Notes under the pieces: model-generated
Database searches by the model: none
What the model was told of the DNA's origin: nothing
Seen by the model: only the letters and a program-made list of their open reading frames with translations
Position numbers and translations under genes: made by a program
Shown: in pieces, positions 1 through 7,840 of the stretch
How the letters are laid out: the number at the start of each line of letters is the position of its first letter
Position numbering within the stretch: position 1 is the stretch's first letter
From: Candidatus Cryptobacteroides caccocaballi
GTDB lineage: Bacteria > Bacteroidota > Bacteroidia > Bacteroidales > UBA932
Assembly (NCBI GenBank): GCA_018064725.1
Contig: JAGHUQ010000113.1
Coordinates: 1-53,310, forward strand
Direction of reading: 5' to 3'
DNA: 53,310 nucleotides

Positions 1-1068
1 GGCCAGAACCACGCCGATGTTCAGATGGACCGGGACGAAAGAGACGAAGTAGTTCTGAGGAGGGAGCTTGAGAAGATGCGTGGTCGATTGGATGATGCAG
101 AAAAGGATAGCGAGCAGATTACCGGCAAACATTCCCTTGAGCACAATCTTGGACGAGCTGATTAGGAAGACCTTGCTGATATCTCTGTCCTTCATTCCCA
201 GGGCCTTCAGCAGTCCGATGGTCGAGATGTTTTCGAAAAGCATTATGAGGAGGCCGGAAATCATGTTGAAACCGGCCACTATGGTCATAAGTATCAGTAT
301 GAACACGACATTGAAGTCGATGAGGTCGAGCCAGTCGAACATCTGCGGATAAGACGAGATCGATGAACTCGCATAGACGGTATCGTCATCCTCGGACAGG
401 TAGCTTGAAGATATGAAGCCTACCTCCTGCTCTATCTCCGAGAGCATTCTCTTCGTCCTGAACGCAGGATGGACCTTGATCTCGAAGGCAGATATTTCGT
501 CCTCGTCCCATCCATTAAGCCTCTGCATGTCATCCATTGAGGCTATGACGACAAGCTTGTCCTGGCTATCCACCAGTCCGTCATATACGGATGCCACATG
601 GAACTTCCTCGCCTTCACCCTGTCCGAAATGAAATACGTGGTCATATCGTCCCCGACTTCGAGCCCTAGCATGGTGGAAAGACGCCGAGGTATGCTGACC
701 GCCAGGCTTGCCGTGTCCGCTGGATTCTCGACACCCTTGAAGAGCACGCCGTGGATATTCTCATCGTGTCTGATAAGACCGGCACGGTAGACAACCGGAT
801 TCACAGACTGCACCTGAGGCAATTCCTCTATATGTGGAAGATAATCAGGAGTTCTGCCGATGCTTGAATTCTCGCTGATATAATCCTGGCTGATTGGGAT
901 GAGCTGGACATCGCCGCTCACATCACTGATGCCGTTGCGAATCTCCGTCCTGAATCCGGAACTCACTGCGACTGCGACTATCATCACGAGAAAGCTTACA
1001 GCCACACAGACCATCGCAAGATGGCCCTTAGTGCTGATCTTTGACGCTATGAATCCAGATGCTCCCAT
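1..1068 (-). CDS. ABC transporter permease, LolC/LolE-FtsX type (3' end outside window)
   Basis: Reading from the ATG at 1068 towards position 1 gives 356 uninterrupted codons that run off the window. The N-terminus starts MGASGFIASKIS and continues into a hydrophobic segment (about residues 15-35, LAMVCVAVSFLVMIVAVAV), then a polar region with SSGFRTEIRNGISDVSGD. That is the layout of LolC/LolE and MacB-like permeases: one N-terminal helix, a large periplasmic domain, then three C-terminal helices. The last visible residues, ending HLNIGVVLA, look like the return to the membrane before the second helix. Members of this family extract lipoproteins from the inner membrane with an ATPase partner (LolD), which is not in view. 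Roughly 50 residues should be missing. The family call is firm; LolC or LolE is inference. Confidence 0.75.
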   Translation of the reverse strand, partial: MGASGFIASKISTKGHLAMVCVAVSFLVMIVAVAVSSGFRTEIRNGISDVSGDVQLIPISQDYISENSSIGRTPDYLPHIEELPQVQSVNPVVYRAGLIRHDENIHGVLFKGVENPADTASLAVSIPRRLSTMLGLEVGDDMTTYFISDRVKARKFHVASVYDGLVDSQDKLVVIASMDDMQRLNGWDEDEISAFEIKVHPAFRTKRMLSEIEQEVGFISSSYLSEDDDTVYASSSISSYPQMFDWLDLIDFNVVFILILMTIVAGFNMISGLLIMLFENISTIGLLKALGMKDRDISKVFLISSSKIVLKGMFAGNLLAILFCIIQSTTHLLKLPPQNYFVSFVPVHLNIGVVLA

Positions 1069-1071
1069 CAG

Positions 1072-1102
1072 TTGCAAAGTTATGAAAAAATAGCCATCTT
1101 TG
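1072..1102 (+). promoter_or_regulatory. Promoter of the BASS transporter: TTG-N20-CATCTTTG
   Basis: TTG at 1072-1074 and CATCTTTG at 1095-1102 are 20 bases apart, the usual -33 to -7 spacing in Bacteroidota. The -7 box has one mismatch (C for T in the first position). It interlocks with the divergent minus-strand -7 box at 1075-1082. The downstream ATG at 1120 fits this promoter better than the earlier TTG codon at 1072, which lies in the -33 box itself. Confidence 0.5.
1075..1082 (-). promoter_or_regulatory. -7 element TAACTTTG for the LolC/E-like gene
   Basis: The motif reads TAACTTTG on the minus strand, a perfect match to the Bacteroidota TAnnTTTG consensus. Only six bases separate it from the ATG at 1068, so the transcript would have almost no leader. 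No TTTG is seen at the expected -33 position. Confidence 0.6.
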
Positions 1103-1119
1103 CCGCCCGAAAAGCCAAA

Positions 1120-2106
1120 ATGAACAAGTTGTTGAAGTTCTTGAAGACGTGGATGCTCCCCATATCCATTACTACAGGCATTCTTCTATACCTGCTGTAT
1201 CGTGTCGTCGGCTTTCTCCATCCTGCAGGACCCTTCCTTGCAAAGACCATATCCAAGCTGCAGCCTACCCTTCTCTTCTGCATGCTCTTCCTCTCATTCA
1301 GCAAGATCACGCCAAAACAGTTGAGATTCAAGAAATGGCACGTATGGCTGCTGTTCATACAGGCGGGATTGTTCATAGGTATCGCACTTCTGCTCGCAGC
1401 ACTTCCTGAGTTCCAGTGGAAGGTCGTCATCGAAGCTGCAATGCTCTGTCTCATCTGTCCGACGGCGACCGCAGCGGCTGTGGTCACCGACAGGCTTGGA
1501 GGAGAAATGCCTGGCCTGATATGTTACCTGGTGCTGATCAATCTCGTGGTCGCCATCGTGGTACCTATCTTCGTACCGCTCATTCACCCAGCGGCTGGCA
1601 TCTCATTCGTGACGGCATCCGCTCTCATCATAGCAAAGGTATTCCCTACCTTGATATGTCCGGCCCTGCTGGCGTGGACAATACAATGGATTTCCCCCGA
1701 GCTCAACGCGAAGATCGTGAGCTACAAGAATGCGGCATTCAACATATGGGCAGTTTCACTCTGTCTGGCAATTCTCATGACAACGAGAGCCATCTTCAAC
1801 AGCAACACTCCGCTTACAGTCCTTTGCGGAATCGCTGTGGCATCTCTGCTGACCTGCATATTCCAGTTCTGGGCTGGACGAAAGATCGGCACGATATACA
1901 ATGACAAGATCACCACATGCCAGGCACTCGGACAGAAGAACACCGTCTTTGCAATCTGGATGGGATATACGTTCATGGACCCCGTCAGCTCGGTAGCCGG
2001 AGGTTTCTACAGCATCTGGCACAACGTCTACAACAGCTGGCAGATGTATCGCAAGCAGCAGGAAGAACTAATTGAGCGCGGCGAGACGAGCCTTGGCAGA
2101 GACTGA
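1120..2106 (+). CDS. Bile acid:sodium symporter-like (BASS family) membrane transporter
   Basis: A 328-residue, very hydrophobic protein with about nine or ten predicted membrane helices. Distinctive stretches are LICPTATAAAVVTDRLGG (about residue 125) and CQALGQKNTVFAIWMG followed by MDPVSSVAGGFYS near the C-terminus. These resemble the crossover-helix regions of BASS/SBF carriers, which couple sodium to uptake of organic anions. The substrate cannot be read from sequence. I chose ATG 1120 over an upstream TTG at 1072 because it starts directly before the charged N-terminus MNKLLKFLKTW and is preceded by a promoter. The 3' end overlaps the convergent TPR gene by 39 bp. Family call is likely; bile acid as substrate is not implied. 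Confidence 0.75.
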   Translation: MNKLLKFLKTWMLPISITTGILLYLLYRVVGFLHPAGPFLAKTISKLQPTLLFCMLFLSFSKITPKQLRFKKWHVWLLFIQAGLFIGIALLLAALPEFQWKVVIEAAMLCLICPTATAAAVVTDRLGGEMPGLICYLVLINLVVAIVVPIFVPLIHPAAGISFVTASALIIAKVFPTLICPALLAWTIQWISPELNAKIVSYKNAAFNIWAVSLCLAILMTTRAIFNSNTPLTVLCGIAVASLLTCIFQFWAGRKIGTIYNDKITTCQALGQKNTVFAIWMGYTFMDPVSSVAGGFYSIWHNVYNSWQMYRKQQEELIERGETSLGRD

Positions 2107-2976
2107 TTCAGCCTCAGTTCCGTACTTCACCAGGTAAGGGAGATATTTCTTCTGAAGCTTCACATCCTTGGCGTTCACTGCGATAGTGCAGCAATTCTTG
2201 ATTGCAGGATAATAGTCCGGAGTAGCCTTCAGTATCTTATTGTAGTACTTCATGGCTTTCTTGTTGTCCTTCTTCACGACATAATATGATCCGAGGTCGG
2301 ACAGGAATTCCGGATTGTTCTTGTCCGTCTTGAGCATCTTCTCCGCAAGCATCCTGAATGAGTCACGGGACTTGTCCGTTCCTATTCCGAAGAGGGTTCC
2401 GCAATACTCCTGAATCACCTGGTCAAAGAAAACCTTGTCCACCTCAACCTCGGGATAGCTCCACTGATGTCTGCCGGAATTCCATTCGTCAATGAGGGAA
2501 AGAAGGAATTCAGTCGTCATGTCAGGACTGTCCGTCTCATACGCGAGAAGAGCCGTGGCCTTGTCAATCCTGAGGTCAAGCCTCTCCGGATAGAACCTTA
2601 TGGCTTTCTCAATGTTCCTCATGGCGTTTCCGAAGAGTTCATCGTCAAACACGGGAACCTGGAAATAGTATCTGTTGGTTCCTGTGCTGTCCTTGAGCGT
2701 GAGTATTGGATCGAGTCCGAGGTGCTTTCTGGTATCAGTGTCTACGATCTTGGAATCCCTCGCCTTGTCGAAATACATCTGGAAACGTGCCACGAGCATG
2801 TCCACGTCGGTTGAATCAACCTGAGCCCATTTGTCAAGTATGCCCTCGACACCGACACCGGAATGTCCGAGCTTTGCGACCAATCTCTCGTAGCGAGCCT
2901 TATACTCCTCTGCTGTCTGGGCGAACATCTGGAAAGACACCAGCGCCGCCATCATGACCATAAATATTCTCTTCAT
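2068..2976 (-). CDS. Secreted TPR-repeat protein of unknown function
   Basis: 302 residues with a signal peptide (MKRIFMVMMAALVSFQMFAQ, cleavage after about residue 20). The C-terminal third has TPR-like helical repeats, for example NPEFLSDLGSYYVVKKDNKKAMKYYNKI followed by ATPDYYPAIKNCC. It is probably exported to the periplasm and acts through protein contacts; no catalytic motif is visible. Its ATG overlaps the TGA of the upstream methyltransferase (TGATG), so the two are translationally coupled. A GTG one codon earlier is also possible but lies in the upstream stop. The C-terminus runs 39 bp into the convergent transporter gene. Confidence 0.7.
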   Translation of the reverse strand: MKRIFMVMMAALVSFQMFAQTAEEYKARYERLVAKLGHSGVGVEGILDKWAQVDSTDVDMLVARFQMYFDKARDSKIVDTDTRKHLGLDPILTLKDSTGTNRYYFQVPVFDDELFGNAMRNIEKAIRFYPERLDLRIDKATALLAYETDSPDMTTEFLLSLIDEWNSGRHQWSYPEVEVDKVFFDQVIQEYCGTLFGIGTDKSRDSFRMLAEKMLKTDKNNPEFLSDLGSYYVVKKDNKKAMKYYNKILKATPDYYPAIKNCCTIAVNAKDVKLQKKYLPYLVKYGTEAESVSAKARLAALN

Positions 2977-4301
2977 CACTTTATATCCATTCTTATCCTC
3001 CTCGACTGAGGATGGAGGTTGTTTGTTCTGTTTCCGAGGTTCTTCACGAAACCCAGCGGAACATTCTTATATGTAAGCAGCACTATGCCCTTAGGTGCTT
3101 CTGCAAGCGTTATCGCATCCTTGTGGAGGAATGCCAGCGCAGTCGGCTTGTCGATCGCGGCCTCAGCGAACGCTCCCCTGCGGAGTGCGATGCACAGAGC
3201 GAGATCTTCGTCCGGAACGAGATCGCTGCCCTTGATCTGTCCCACCGCCGTGCCTGAAGAAAGCAGCGGCATGTTTGATGCGACATGGTCGACGAGATCT
3301 GCGATGACGGTCGGGACTGCTATGACCATATCGCCCTTGCGCCTGACGCTGACCGGGCAGTCGAAATATGCGCTGACCATCTTCTGCACCGCGTCCGCTT
3401 TCTGAGGTTTGCCCTTACGCAGTTCTGCAGCCGCGTCGCCGTCCTTGACCATGGCAGCACAGTACTGTCCCTCACCGGGCACGAATCCTGGGACCAGGCT
3501 CCTTGAGGATAGTTTCTTCGCCCCGAGCTCCTGACATATCCAATCGACGTTTCCGTCATTTTCGAATCTGTTGAATGTACATGTCGAGTACACCATTACT
3601 CCACCGCCTGAAAGTGCTGGCCAAACGTCAGCGATGATGCGGCGCTGACGCTCTTCGCAAAGTCTCACATTGTCCGGAGACCACTGTGCAAGCGCTTCCT
3701 CATCCTTTCGGAACATGCCTTCGCCGGAACAGGGAACATCCGCGACTATTATGTCGAAGAATGCCTTCATGCACGCAAAAGCCTTCGGATCCACGCTCGT
3801 CACGATGACGTTAGGGTCGCCCCACCGGCCTACGTTATCCGCGAGGACCGTCGCCCTTGCCTTCATGACTTCATTCGCAACGAGAAGGAAGGAATCTCCG
3901 AAGGCAGCCCTGAGGCTGGCCGCAAGGTCGGTTGTCTTTCCTCCCGGCGCTGCGCAAAGGTCAAGCACGCGGACTGGCCTGTTCAGGCTTCCGAAGCGTC
4001 CAAGCATGTCACGGACAGCCTGACCGACATACATGGCGGAAGAATCCTGCACATAGTACACTCCGGCATGGAAGAGTGGATGCAGAGTGAACACCGGCCT
4101 CTCTTTCAGGAGATAGCCGAAGCTGCTCCATTCCACGCCCTGGGCGCCGTCGAGAATCGGGAGGTGCACCCCCTCGCACTTAGATGGGTTAAGACGGACC
4201 GACACTGACGCCGGCTCATCCAGCGCGTTCTTGACGACATCTATGCTTTCCTCGCCAATGGCCTCGGAGAGATACCTGAGGAATTCTTCCCTGAGTTCCA
4301 T
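2976..4301 (-). CDS. RNA m5C methyltransferase, NOL1/NOP2/Sun (RsmB/RsmF) family
   Basis: 441 residues. The SAM-binding motif DLCAAPGGKTT is at about residue 115, the DVPCSGEGMFRK motif IV cysteine at about 190, and the STCTFN motif VI nucleophile cysteine at about 240. Both catalytic cysteines of the m5C mechanism are present. A C-terminal region of about 170 residues matches the PUA-like or RNA-binding tail of RsmF-type enzymes more than the N-terminal NusB-like domain of RsmB, so a 16S rRNA cytosine is the likely target. It lies between a SRPBCC gene (1 bp gap) and a TPR gene (start-stop overlap), which indicates one minus-strand operon. Confidence 0.88.
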   Translation of the reverse strand: MELREEFLRYLSEAIGEESIDVVKNALDEPASVSVRLNPSKCEGVHLPILDGAQGVEWSSFGYLLKERPVFTLHPLFHAGVYYVQDSSAMYVGQAVRDMLGRFGSLNRPVRVLDLCAAPGGKTTDLAASLRAAFGDSFLLVANEVMKARATVLADNVGRWGDPNVIVTSVDPKAFACMKAFFDIIVADVPCSGEGMFRKDEEALAQWSPDNVRLCEERQRRIIADVWPALSGGGVMVYSTCTFNRFENDGNVDWICQELGAKKLSSRSLVPGFVPGEGQYCAAMVKDGDAAAELRKGKPQKADAVQKMVSAYFDCPVSVRRKGDMVIAVPTVIADLVDHVASNMPLLSSGTAVGQIKGSDLVPDEDLALCIALRRGAFAEAAIDKPTALAFLHKDAITLAEAPKGIVLLTYKNVPLGFVKNLGNRTNNLHPQSRRIRMDIK

Positions 4302-4302
4302 A

Positions 4303-4758
4303 TTACATCTTCATGTTCTTGAGCATCTCAGGATCGACACCTTCCGGCATCCTGCCCTCTGACACTGCGACAAGCCCGTCGACTATCTTGTCGAGGCCTT
4401 CCTGAATCTTCTTTCCGAGCATCATCTTCATCATGAAATTGAGGTCAGCGGAAACCTCGATGCTGAACTGGGTCTTGTCTGCAGGACCAGCAGCGCCGAA
4501 GTTGAGACCGACCTTGAATGCGATCGGAGAATTGCCCCAGTCGATGAGCTCTATATATGAATAAGGTACTCTCTGGTTGACCTTCGCACCGATGGAGAAG
4601 CCCTGTGCGGACACCGTTATGGTATCGTAATCCGCCTCAACCATATCTCTCTTGTCTTCGGGAAGCATCTGCGAGAAGTTCCTCATGTCCACGAAGGACA
4701 TATAAAGCTCGAATGGAGCCTTTGACACAATTCCTGTCTTGCTTTTATAATTTTCCAT
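4303..4758 (-). CDS. SRPBCC/START-like fold protein
   Basis: A 151-residue soluble protein with the polyketide cyclase/SRPBCC pattern: an early SKAPFELYMSFVDMRNF segment, a run of amphipathic strands (ITVSAQGFSIGAKVNQRVPY), and a long C-terminal helix (MMKMMLGKKIQEGLDKIVDGLVAV). Such proteins form a deep hydrophobic ligand pocket; the ligand is unknown here. I start at ATG 4758 because twelve extra upstream codons would run into the promoter region. A minus-strand box TATATTTA at 4783-4790 (one mismatch from TAnnTTTG) is suitably placed. It leads the operon that continues into the methyltransferase and TPR gene and is divergent from the Nudix gene. Confidence 0.65.
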   Translation of the reverse strand: MENYKSKTGIVSKAPFELYMSFVDMRNFSQMLPEDKRDMVEADYDTITVSAQGFSIGAKVNQRVPYSYIELIDWGNSPIAFKVGLNFGAAGPADKTQFSIEVSADLNFMMKMMLGKKIQEGLDKIVDGLVAVSEGRMPEGVDPEMLKNMKM

Positions 4759-4764
4759 ATTGCT

Positions 4765-4772
4765 TATCTTTG
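4765..4772 (+). promoter_or_regulatory. -7 element TATCTTTG for the Nudix gene
   Basis: A perfect TAnnTTTG match in the 41-bp gap between divergent genes, 27 bases before the Nudix ATG. The opposing weak box TATATTTA at 4783-4790 on the minus strand would serve the SRPBCC operon, so the two promoters face each other across the gap. Confidence 0.65.
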
Positions 4773-4799
4773 CAGCGAAATGTAAATATAGCAAATTCC

Positions 4800-5411
4800 A
4801 TGCACAAGATATATTTCGAGAAGAGAGCTGTCGTCATCTGCCATCCCGATGACCAGGCATTGTGCGACCCGAACGCCGTCACTTTCCATCTGGGAGAGCG
4901 TTTCGACATCAGCGCCCTGGTCAACATGATGCTCCATTCCGACTCGCTTTTCAGAGTATACATCCCTGCTGAAGACATCGAAGCGGCATACAGACGTTTC
5001 TGTGCCGAATTCGTCGAAGTGACCGCCGGCGGAGGTCTAGTCTCCAACAGAAGAGGAGACTATCTCCTCATATCGAGAAGCGGTCTGTGGGATCTTCCGA
5101 AAGGGCATCTCGAACCAGGTGAGGACATCAGAGAATGTTCACTGAGAGAAGTTCAGGAAGAGACCGGCGTGGATGAGCTGATGCTCCGCGACCTGATCTG
5201 CATCACGGACCACTGCTATTTCAGGAATGGCAAATGGCATCTCAAGCACACCTGGTGGTACGACATGCTCTATACGAATCCGACGGACCTGACCCCGCAG
5301 ACGGAAGAAGACATTGCCAAGGCAGCATGGGTGGCAAAGTCCAGCCTGCCTCCTTTCCTCAAGGACAGTTACCCTTCGATACAGGAAGTCTTCAGAGAAG
5401 CAAAGGTTTAG
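4800..5411 (+). CDS. Nudix hydrolase
   Basis: 203 residues. A complete Nudix box (G-x5-E-x7-REVQEETG-V) spans about residues 102-124 and begins at GHLEPGED, so the metal-binding glutamates are intact. An N-terminal domain of about 75 residues precedes the Nudix fold and is not recognised. The chemistry is hydrolysis of a nucleoside diphosphate linked to some moiety; the substrate cannot be inferred. The ATG at 4800 is favoured over upstream codons because the -7 box at 4765 would lie inside a longer gene. Its stop codon (TAG) is within the 5' strand of the structured element before queA. Confidence 0.85.
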   Translation: MHKIYFEKRAVVICHPDDQALCDPNAVTFHLGERFDISALVNMMLHSDSLFRVYIPAEDIEAAYRRFCAEFVEVTAGGGLVSNRRGDYLLISRSGLWDLPKGHLEPGEDIRECSLREVQEETGVDELMLRDLICITDHCYFRNGKWHLKHTWWYDMLYTNPTDLTPQTEEDIAKAAWVAKSSLPPFLKDSYPSIQEVFREAKV

Positions 5412-5487
5412 TGAAACAAAAATCATTATGATACGTATAATGATTAGTTACGCTTCCTCGTTTTTGGAAGCGGACACTACTAAACCT
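5404..5487 (+). promoter_or_regulatory. Candidate structured RNA (three-way junction) upstream of queA
   Basis: Three perfect stems nest in 84 nt. P1 pairs AGGTTTAGT (5404-5412) with ACTAAACCT (5479-5487), 9 bp. P2 pairs AATCATTAT (5421-5429) with ATAATGATT (5437-5445), 9 bp with a 7-nt loop. P3 pairs CGCTTCC (5451-5457) with GGAAGCG (5466-5472), 7 bp with a U-rich 8-nt loop. P1 encloses P2 and P3, giving a three-way junction with linkers of 8, 5 and 6 nt. It ends 19 nt before the queA ATG, and its 5' strand contains the Nudix stop codon. A role as riboswitch or other leader element is inference. It does not look like an intrinsic terminator, because no U-tract follows P1 or P3. Confidence 0.6.
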
Positions 5488-5506
5488 ATCTCAGAATAAG
5501 AAAAAA

Positions 5507-6556
5507 ATGAAACTTTCTCAGTTCCAGTTCGACCTTCCGCAGGAGAAGATCGCCACCGAACCTCCGAGATGGAGGGACGAGTGCAAGCTCATGATCCTTC
5601 ATAAGGACACAGGCGAAATCGAGCACAAGCTTTTCAAGAATATCATCGAGTACTTCGGAAAGGGCGACACCTTCGTATTCAACGACACCAAGGTTTTCCC
5701 TGCGCGTCTCAACGGAAACAAGGAGAAGACAGGAGCCAACATCGAGGTGAGCCTTCTCAGAGAGCTCAACAAGGAGCAGCGTCTCTGGGATGTCATCGTT
5801 GACCCTGCAAGGAAGATAAGAATAGGAAACAAGCTCTACTTCGGTGAAGACGAGAGCCTCGTTGCCGAGGTCATTGACAACACTACCTCCCGAGGCAGGA
5901 CACTCCGTTTCCTCTTCGACGGAAGCTACGAGGAGTTCAAGAGCACCCTCTTCTCTCTCGGAAAGACCCCTGTGCCTACATGGGTAAAGCCAGAGCCAGA
6001 ACCTGAGGATGCAGAGAACTACCAGACCATCTATGCAGTAAACGAAGGTGCGGTAGCAGCTCCGGCTGCCGGTCTCCACTTCAGCCGCGAGCTCTTCAAC
6101 AGAATGATCCTCAAGGATATAGACAAGGCATTCATCACCCTCCACATGGGTATCGGTCATTTCCGCAGCGTTGACGTAGAGGATCTTTCAAAGCACAAGA
6201 TGGACTCGGAGAGACTCATCATCACGCCTGAAACCGCCAAGAAGATCAATGACGCAAAGCATGCCGGCCATCAGGTGGTAGGTGTCGGAGTCACCGTAAT
6301 GAGAGGACTTGAGACCTATGTCACAACCAACGGTGACGTGAATGCATACGACGGATGGACCAACAAGTTCATCTTCCCTCCTTACAAGTTTGCCGTCCCT
6401 ACGGCCATCATATCGAACTTCCATCGTCCAGGCTCGACCATGCTTATGTCAGTTGCGGCGTTCGGTGGTTTCGACAACGTGATGAAGGCCTACCAGACAG
6501 CTCTCGAGCAGGACTACAAGTTCGGTCCTTACGGAGACGCACTTCTCATACTCTAG
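5507..6556 (+). CDS. queA: S-adenosylmethionine:tRNA ribosyltransferase-isomerase
   Basis: 349 residues, the usual QueA length. It opens [16 protein letters not shown] and carries family motifs including [12 protein letters not shown] (about 60), [16 protein letters not shown] (about 180), [12 protein letters not shown] (about 210) and [17 protein letters not shown] near the C-terminus. QueA transfers the ribosyl group of SAM to preQ1 in tRNAs with GUN anticodons, forming epoxyqueuosine in the wobble position. No other queuosine gene is in the window. The 95-bp gap upstream holds the three-stem RNA candidate, and no clear TAnnTTTG box lies between that element and the ATG, so transcription may start upstream or within it. 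Confidence 0.96.
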   Translation: MKLSQFQFDLPQEKIATEPPRWRDECKLMILHKDTGEIEHKLFKNIIEYFGKGDTFVFNDTKVFPARLNGNKEKTGANIEVSLLRELNKEQRLWDVIVDPARKIRIGNKLYFGEDESLVAEVIDNTTSRGRTLRFLFDGSYEEFKSTLFSLGKTPVPTWVKPEPEPEDAENYQTIYAVNEGAVAAPAAGLHFSRELFNRMILKDIDKAFITLHMGIGHFRSVDVEDLSKHKMDSERLIITPETAKKINDAKHAGHQVVGVGVTVMRGLETYVTTNGDVNAYDGWTNKFIFPPYKFAVPTAIISNFHRPGSTMLMSVAAFGGFDNVMKAYQTALEQDYKFGPYGDALLIL

Positions 6557-6596
6557 AAAAGTGAAATCACTCTGAAAAAATACAAATCTTCATAGC

Positions 6597-6631
6597 AAAA
6601 GCCCGTTGGAAGCATTTCCAATGGGCTTTTT
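6597..6631 (+). terminator. Intrinsic terminator after queA
   Basis: A 12-bp stem with one G-U pair (AGCCCGTTGGAA paired with TTCCAATGGGCT, loop GCAT) followed by a run of Ts. It separates queA from dprA on the same strand. Confidence 0.9.
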
Positions 6632-6658
6632 GCATATCTTCACGGTCGACAAAAGACT

Positions 6659-7822
6659 ATGACTATGGGAAGATTTGATGAGACGGTATGTCATTGCACA
6701 CTTAACAGGATTTTCGGTTTCGAGCCGAGAATAGCCTTGGCTCTGATAGAAACGCTGGGGTCGGCATCTGCCGTATTCGAGCTGAGCCGCTCCGGGCTGG
6801 ACGAGATATTAGGTCCATTCAGCAAGCACAGAGATGATATCTGCTTCCACGCTCTGGAACAATCTGCCGAAGAGCTTAACCGGCTCAGCTTGACGGGCTG
6901 CAGGTTCCTTCCCTATTCTGATCCCGCCTTCCCCTCCCTGCTGAAGGAATGCGAAGACCCTCCCATCGGCCTATACTACAAAGGTGTTTCTCCCCCAGAT
7001 GAGATTTTCGGCAACCTGAACACAATAGCGGTCGTCGGTACGAGAGACCTTTCATCCTATGGCAACGAATGGTGCGAGAGGATAGTCAAAGGCATTGCAG
7101 AAAGCGGTTCAGAGCCGACCATCGTCAGCGGTCTCGCACTGGGAACCGACATCGCGGCCCATCGCACGGCATTGACCGAGGGCATACCGACGATTGCGGT
7201 GATGGCAACAGGGATAGACGAGGTTTACCCCTATCGGCACAACAGGGATGCGGAAATCATATCGTCAACACCGTCATGCGCACTGGTAACGGACTACCCG
7301 CCCGGGACCGCACCCCTCCAGGTCAATTTTCTTCGAAGGAACCGCATTATCGCAGGCATGAGCAGGGCAACCATACTCATTGAATCCAAATTCAGGGGAG
7401 GAGGTATGATGACGGCCAATCTCGCCTTTTCCTATGGAAGAGAAGTGTATGCTCTCCCCGGCCGCATTGACGACGTCCGCTCCCAAGGTTGCAACCATCT
7501 GATCCGAGGCAGGATAGCAGAGGCCATCAGCAGCGAGGCGGAGCTCGGAAAGAGTCTTGGACTCGACATCAGGCGCTCCAGAAGGAGAGATTTAGCTTCC
7601 GAGGCCAAGAGGCTCTATGAAGCCGGCATGGGACAGGAGAAACTCTCTACACTCCTTGAAATGATAGGCATCATAGGTAAGAACCGAGGCATCGACGTCG
7701 AAGACCTGGCATCAGGTTGCGGTCTATCATACCAGGAGGCCATGGAATGTGTAACAATGCTGGAAGCCGACGGGCTGGTAAGCATCGATCTGCTCCGCAG
7801 ATGTTCGCTAAATCTGAAATAA
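6659..7822 (+). CDS. dprA: DNA-processing protein DprA
   Basis: 387 residues in the DprA/Smf layout. A short helical N-terminal part is followed by the Rossmann-like core (VVGTRDLSSYG near residue 124, then SGLALGTDIAAHRTAL), the arginine-rich nucleotide-binding segment FLRRNRIIAGMS and the EVYALPGRID motif. A C-terminal winged-helix region of about 75 residues contains LASGCGLSYQEAMECVTMLEADG. DprA loads RecA on incoming single-stranded DNA during transformation. A second ATG six bases in is also possible. The gene is followed after 4 bp by the tatD promoter. Confidence 0.93.
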   Translation: MTMGRFDETVCHCTLNRIFGFEPRIALALIETLGSASAVFELSRSGLDEILGPFSKHRDDICFHALEQSAEELNRLSLTGCRFLPYSDPAFPSLLKECEDPPIGLYYKGVSPPDEIFGNLNTIAVVGTRDLSSYGNEWCERIVKGIAESGSEPTIVSGLALGTDIAAHRTALTEGIPTIAVMATGIDEVYPYRHNRDAEIISSTPSCALVTDYPPGTAPLQVNFLRRNRIIAGMSRATILIESKFRGGGMMTANLAFSYGREVYALPGRIDDVRSQGCNHLIRGRIAEAISSEAELGKSLGLDIRRSRRRDLASEAKRLYEAGMGQEKLSTLLEMIGIIGKNRGIDVEDLASGCGLSYQEAMECVTMLEADGLVSIDLLRRCSLNLK

Positions 7823-7826
7823 TGAT

Positions 7827-7834
7827 TAGATTTG
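7827..7834 (+). promoter_or_regulatory. -7 element TAGATTTG for tatD
   Basis: A perfect TAnnTTTG match beginning 4 bp after the dprA stop and ending 6 bp before the tatD ATG, which suggests a very short or absent leader. No TTTG is visible at -33. Confidence 0.55.
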
Positions 7835-7840
7835 CCGGGT

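Noticed and set aside
5404..5487. Reading the queA leader as a tRNA-like fold or preQ1-I riboswitch
   Set aside because: There is no T-loop or D-arm pattern, no UGU in a 7-nt loop as needed for a tRNA-guanine transglycosylase substrate, and no small H-type pseudoknot.
5486..6160. 224-codon open frame on the minus strand opposite queA
   Set aside because: queA is unmistakable; the antisense frame has no motif or promoter of its own.
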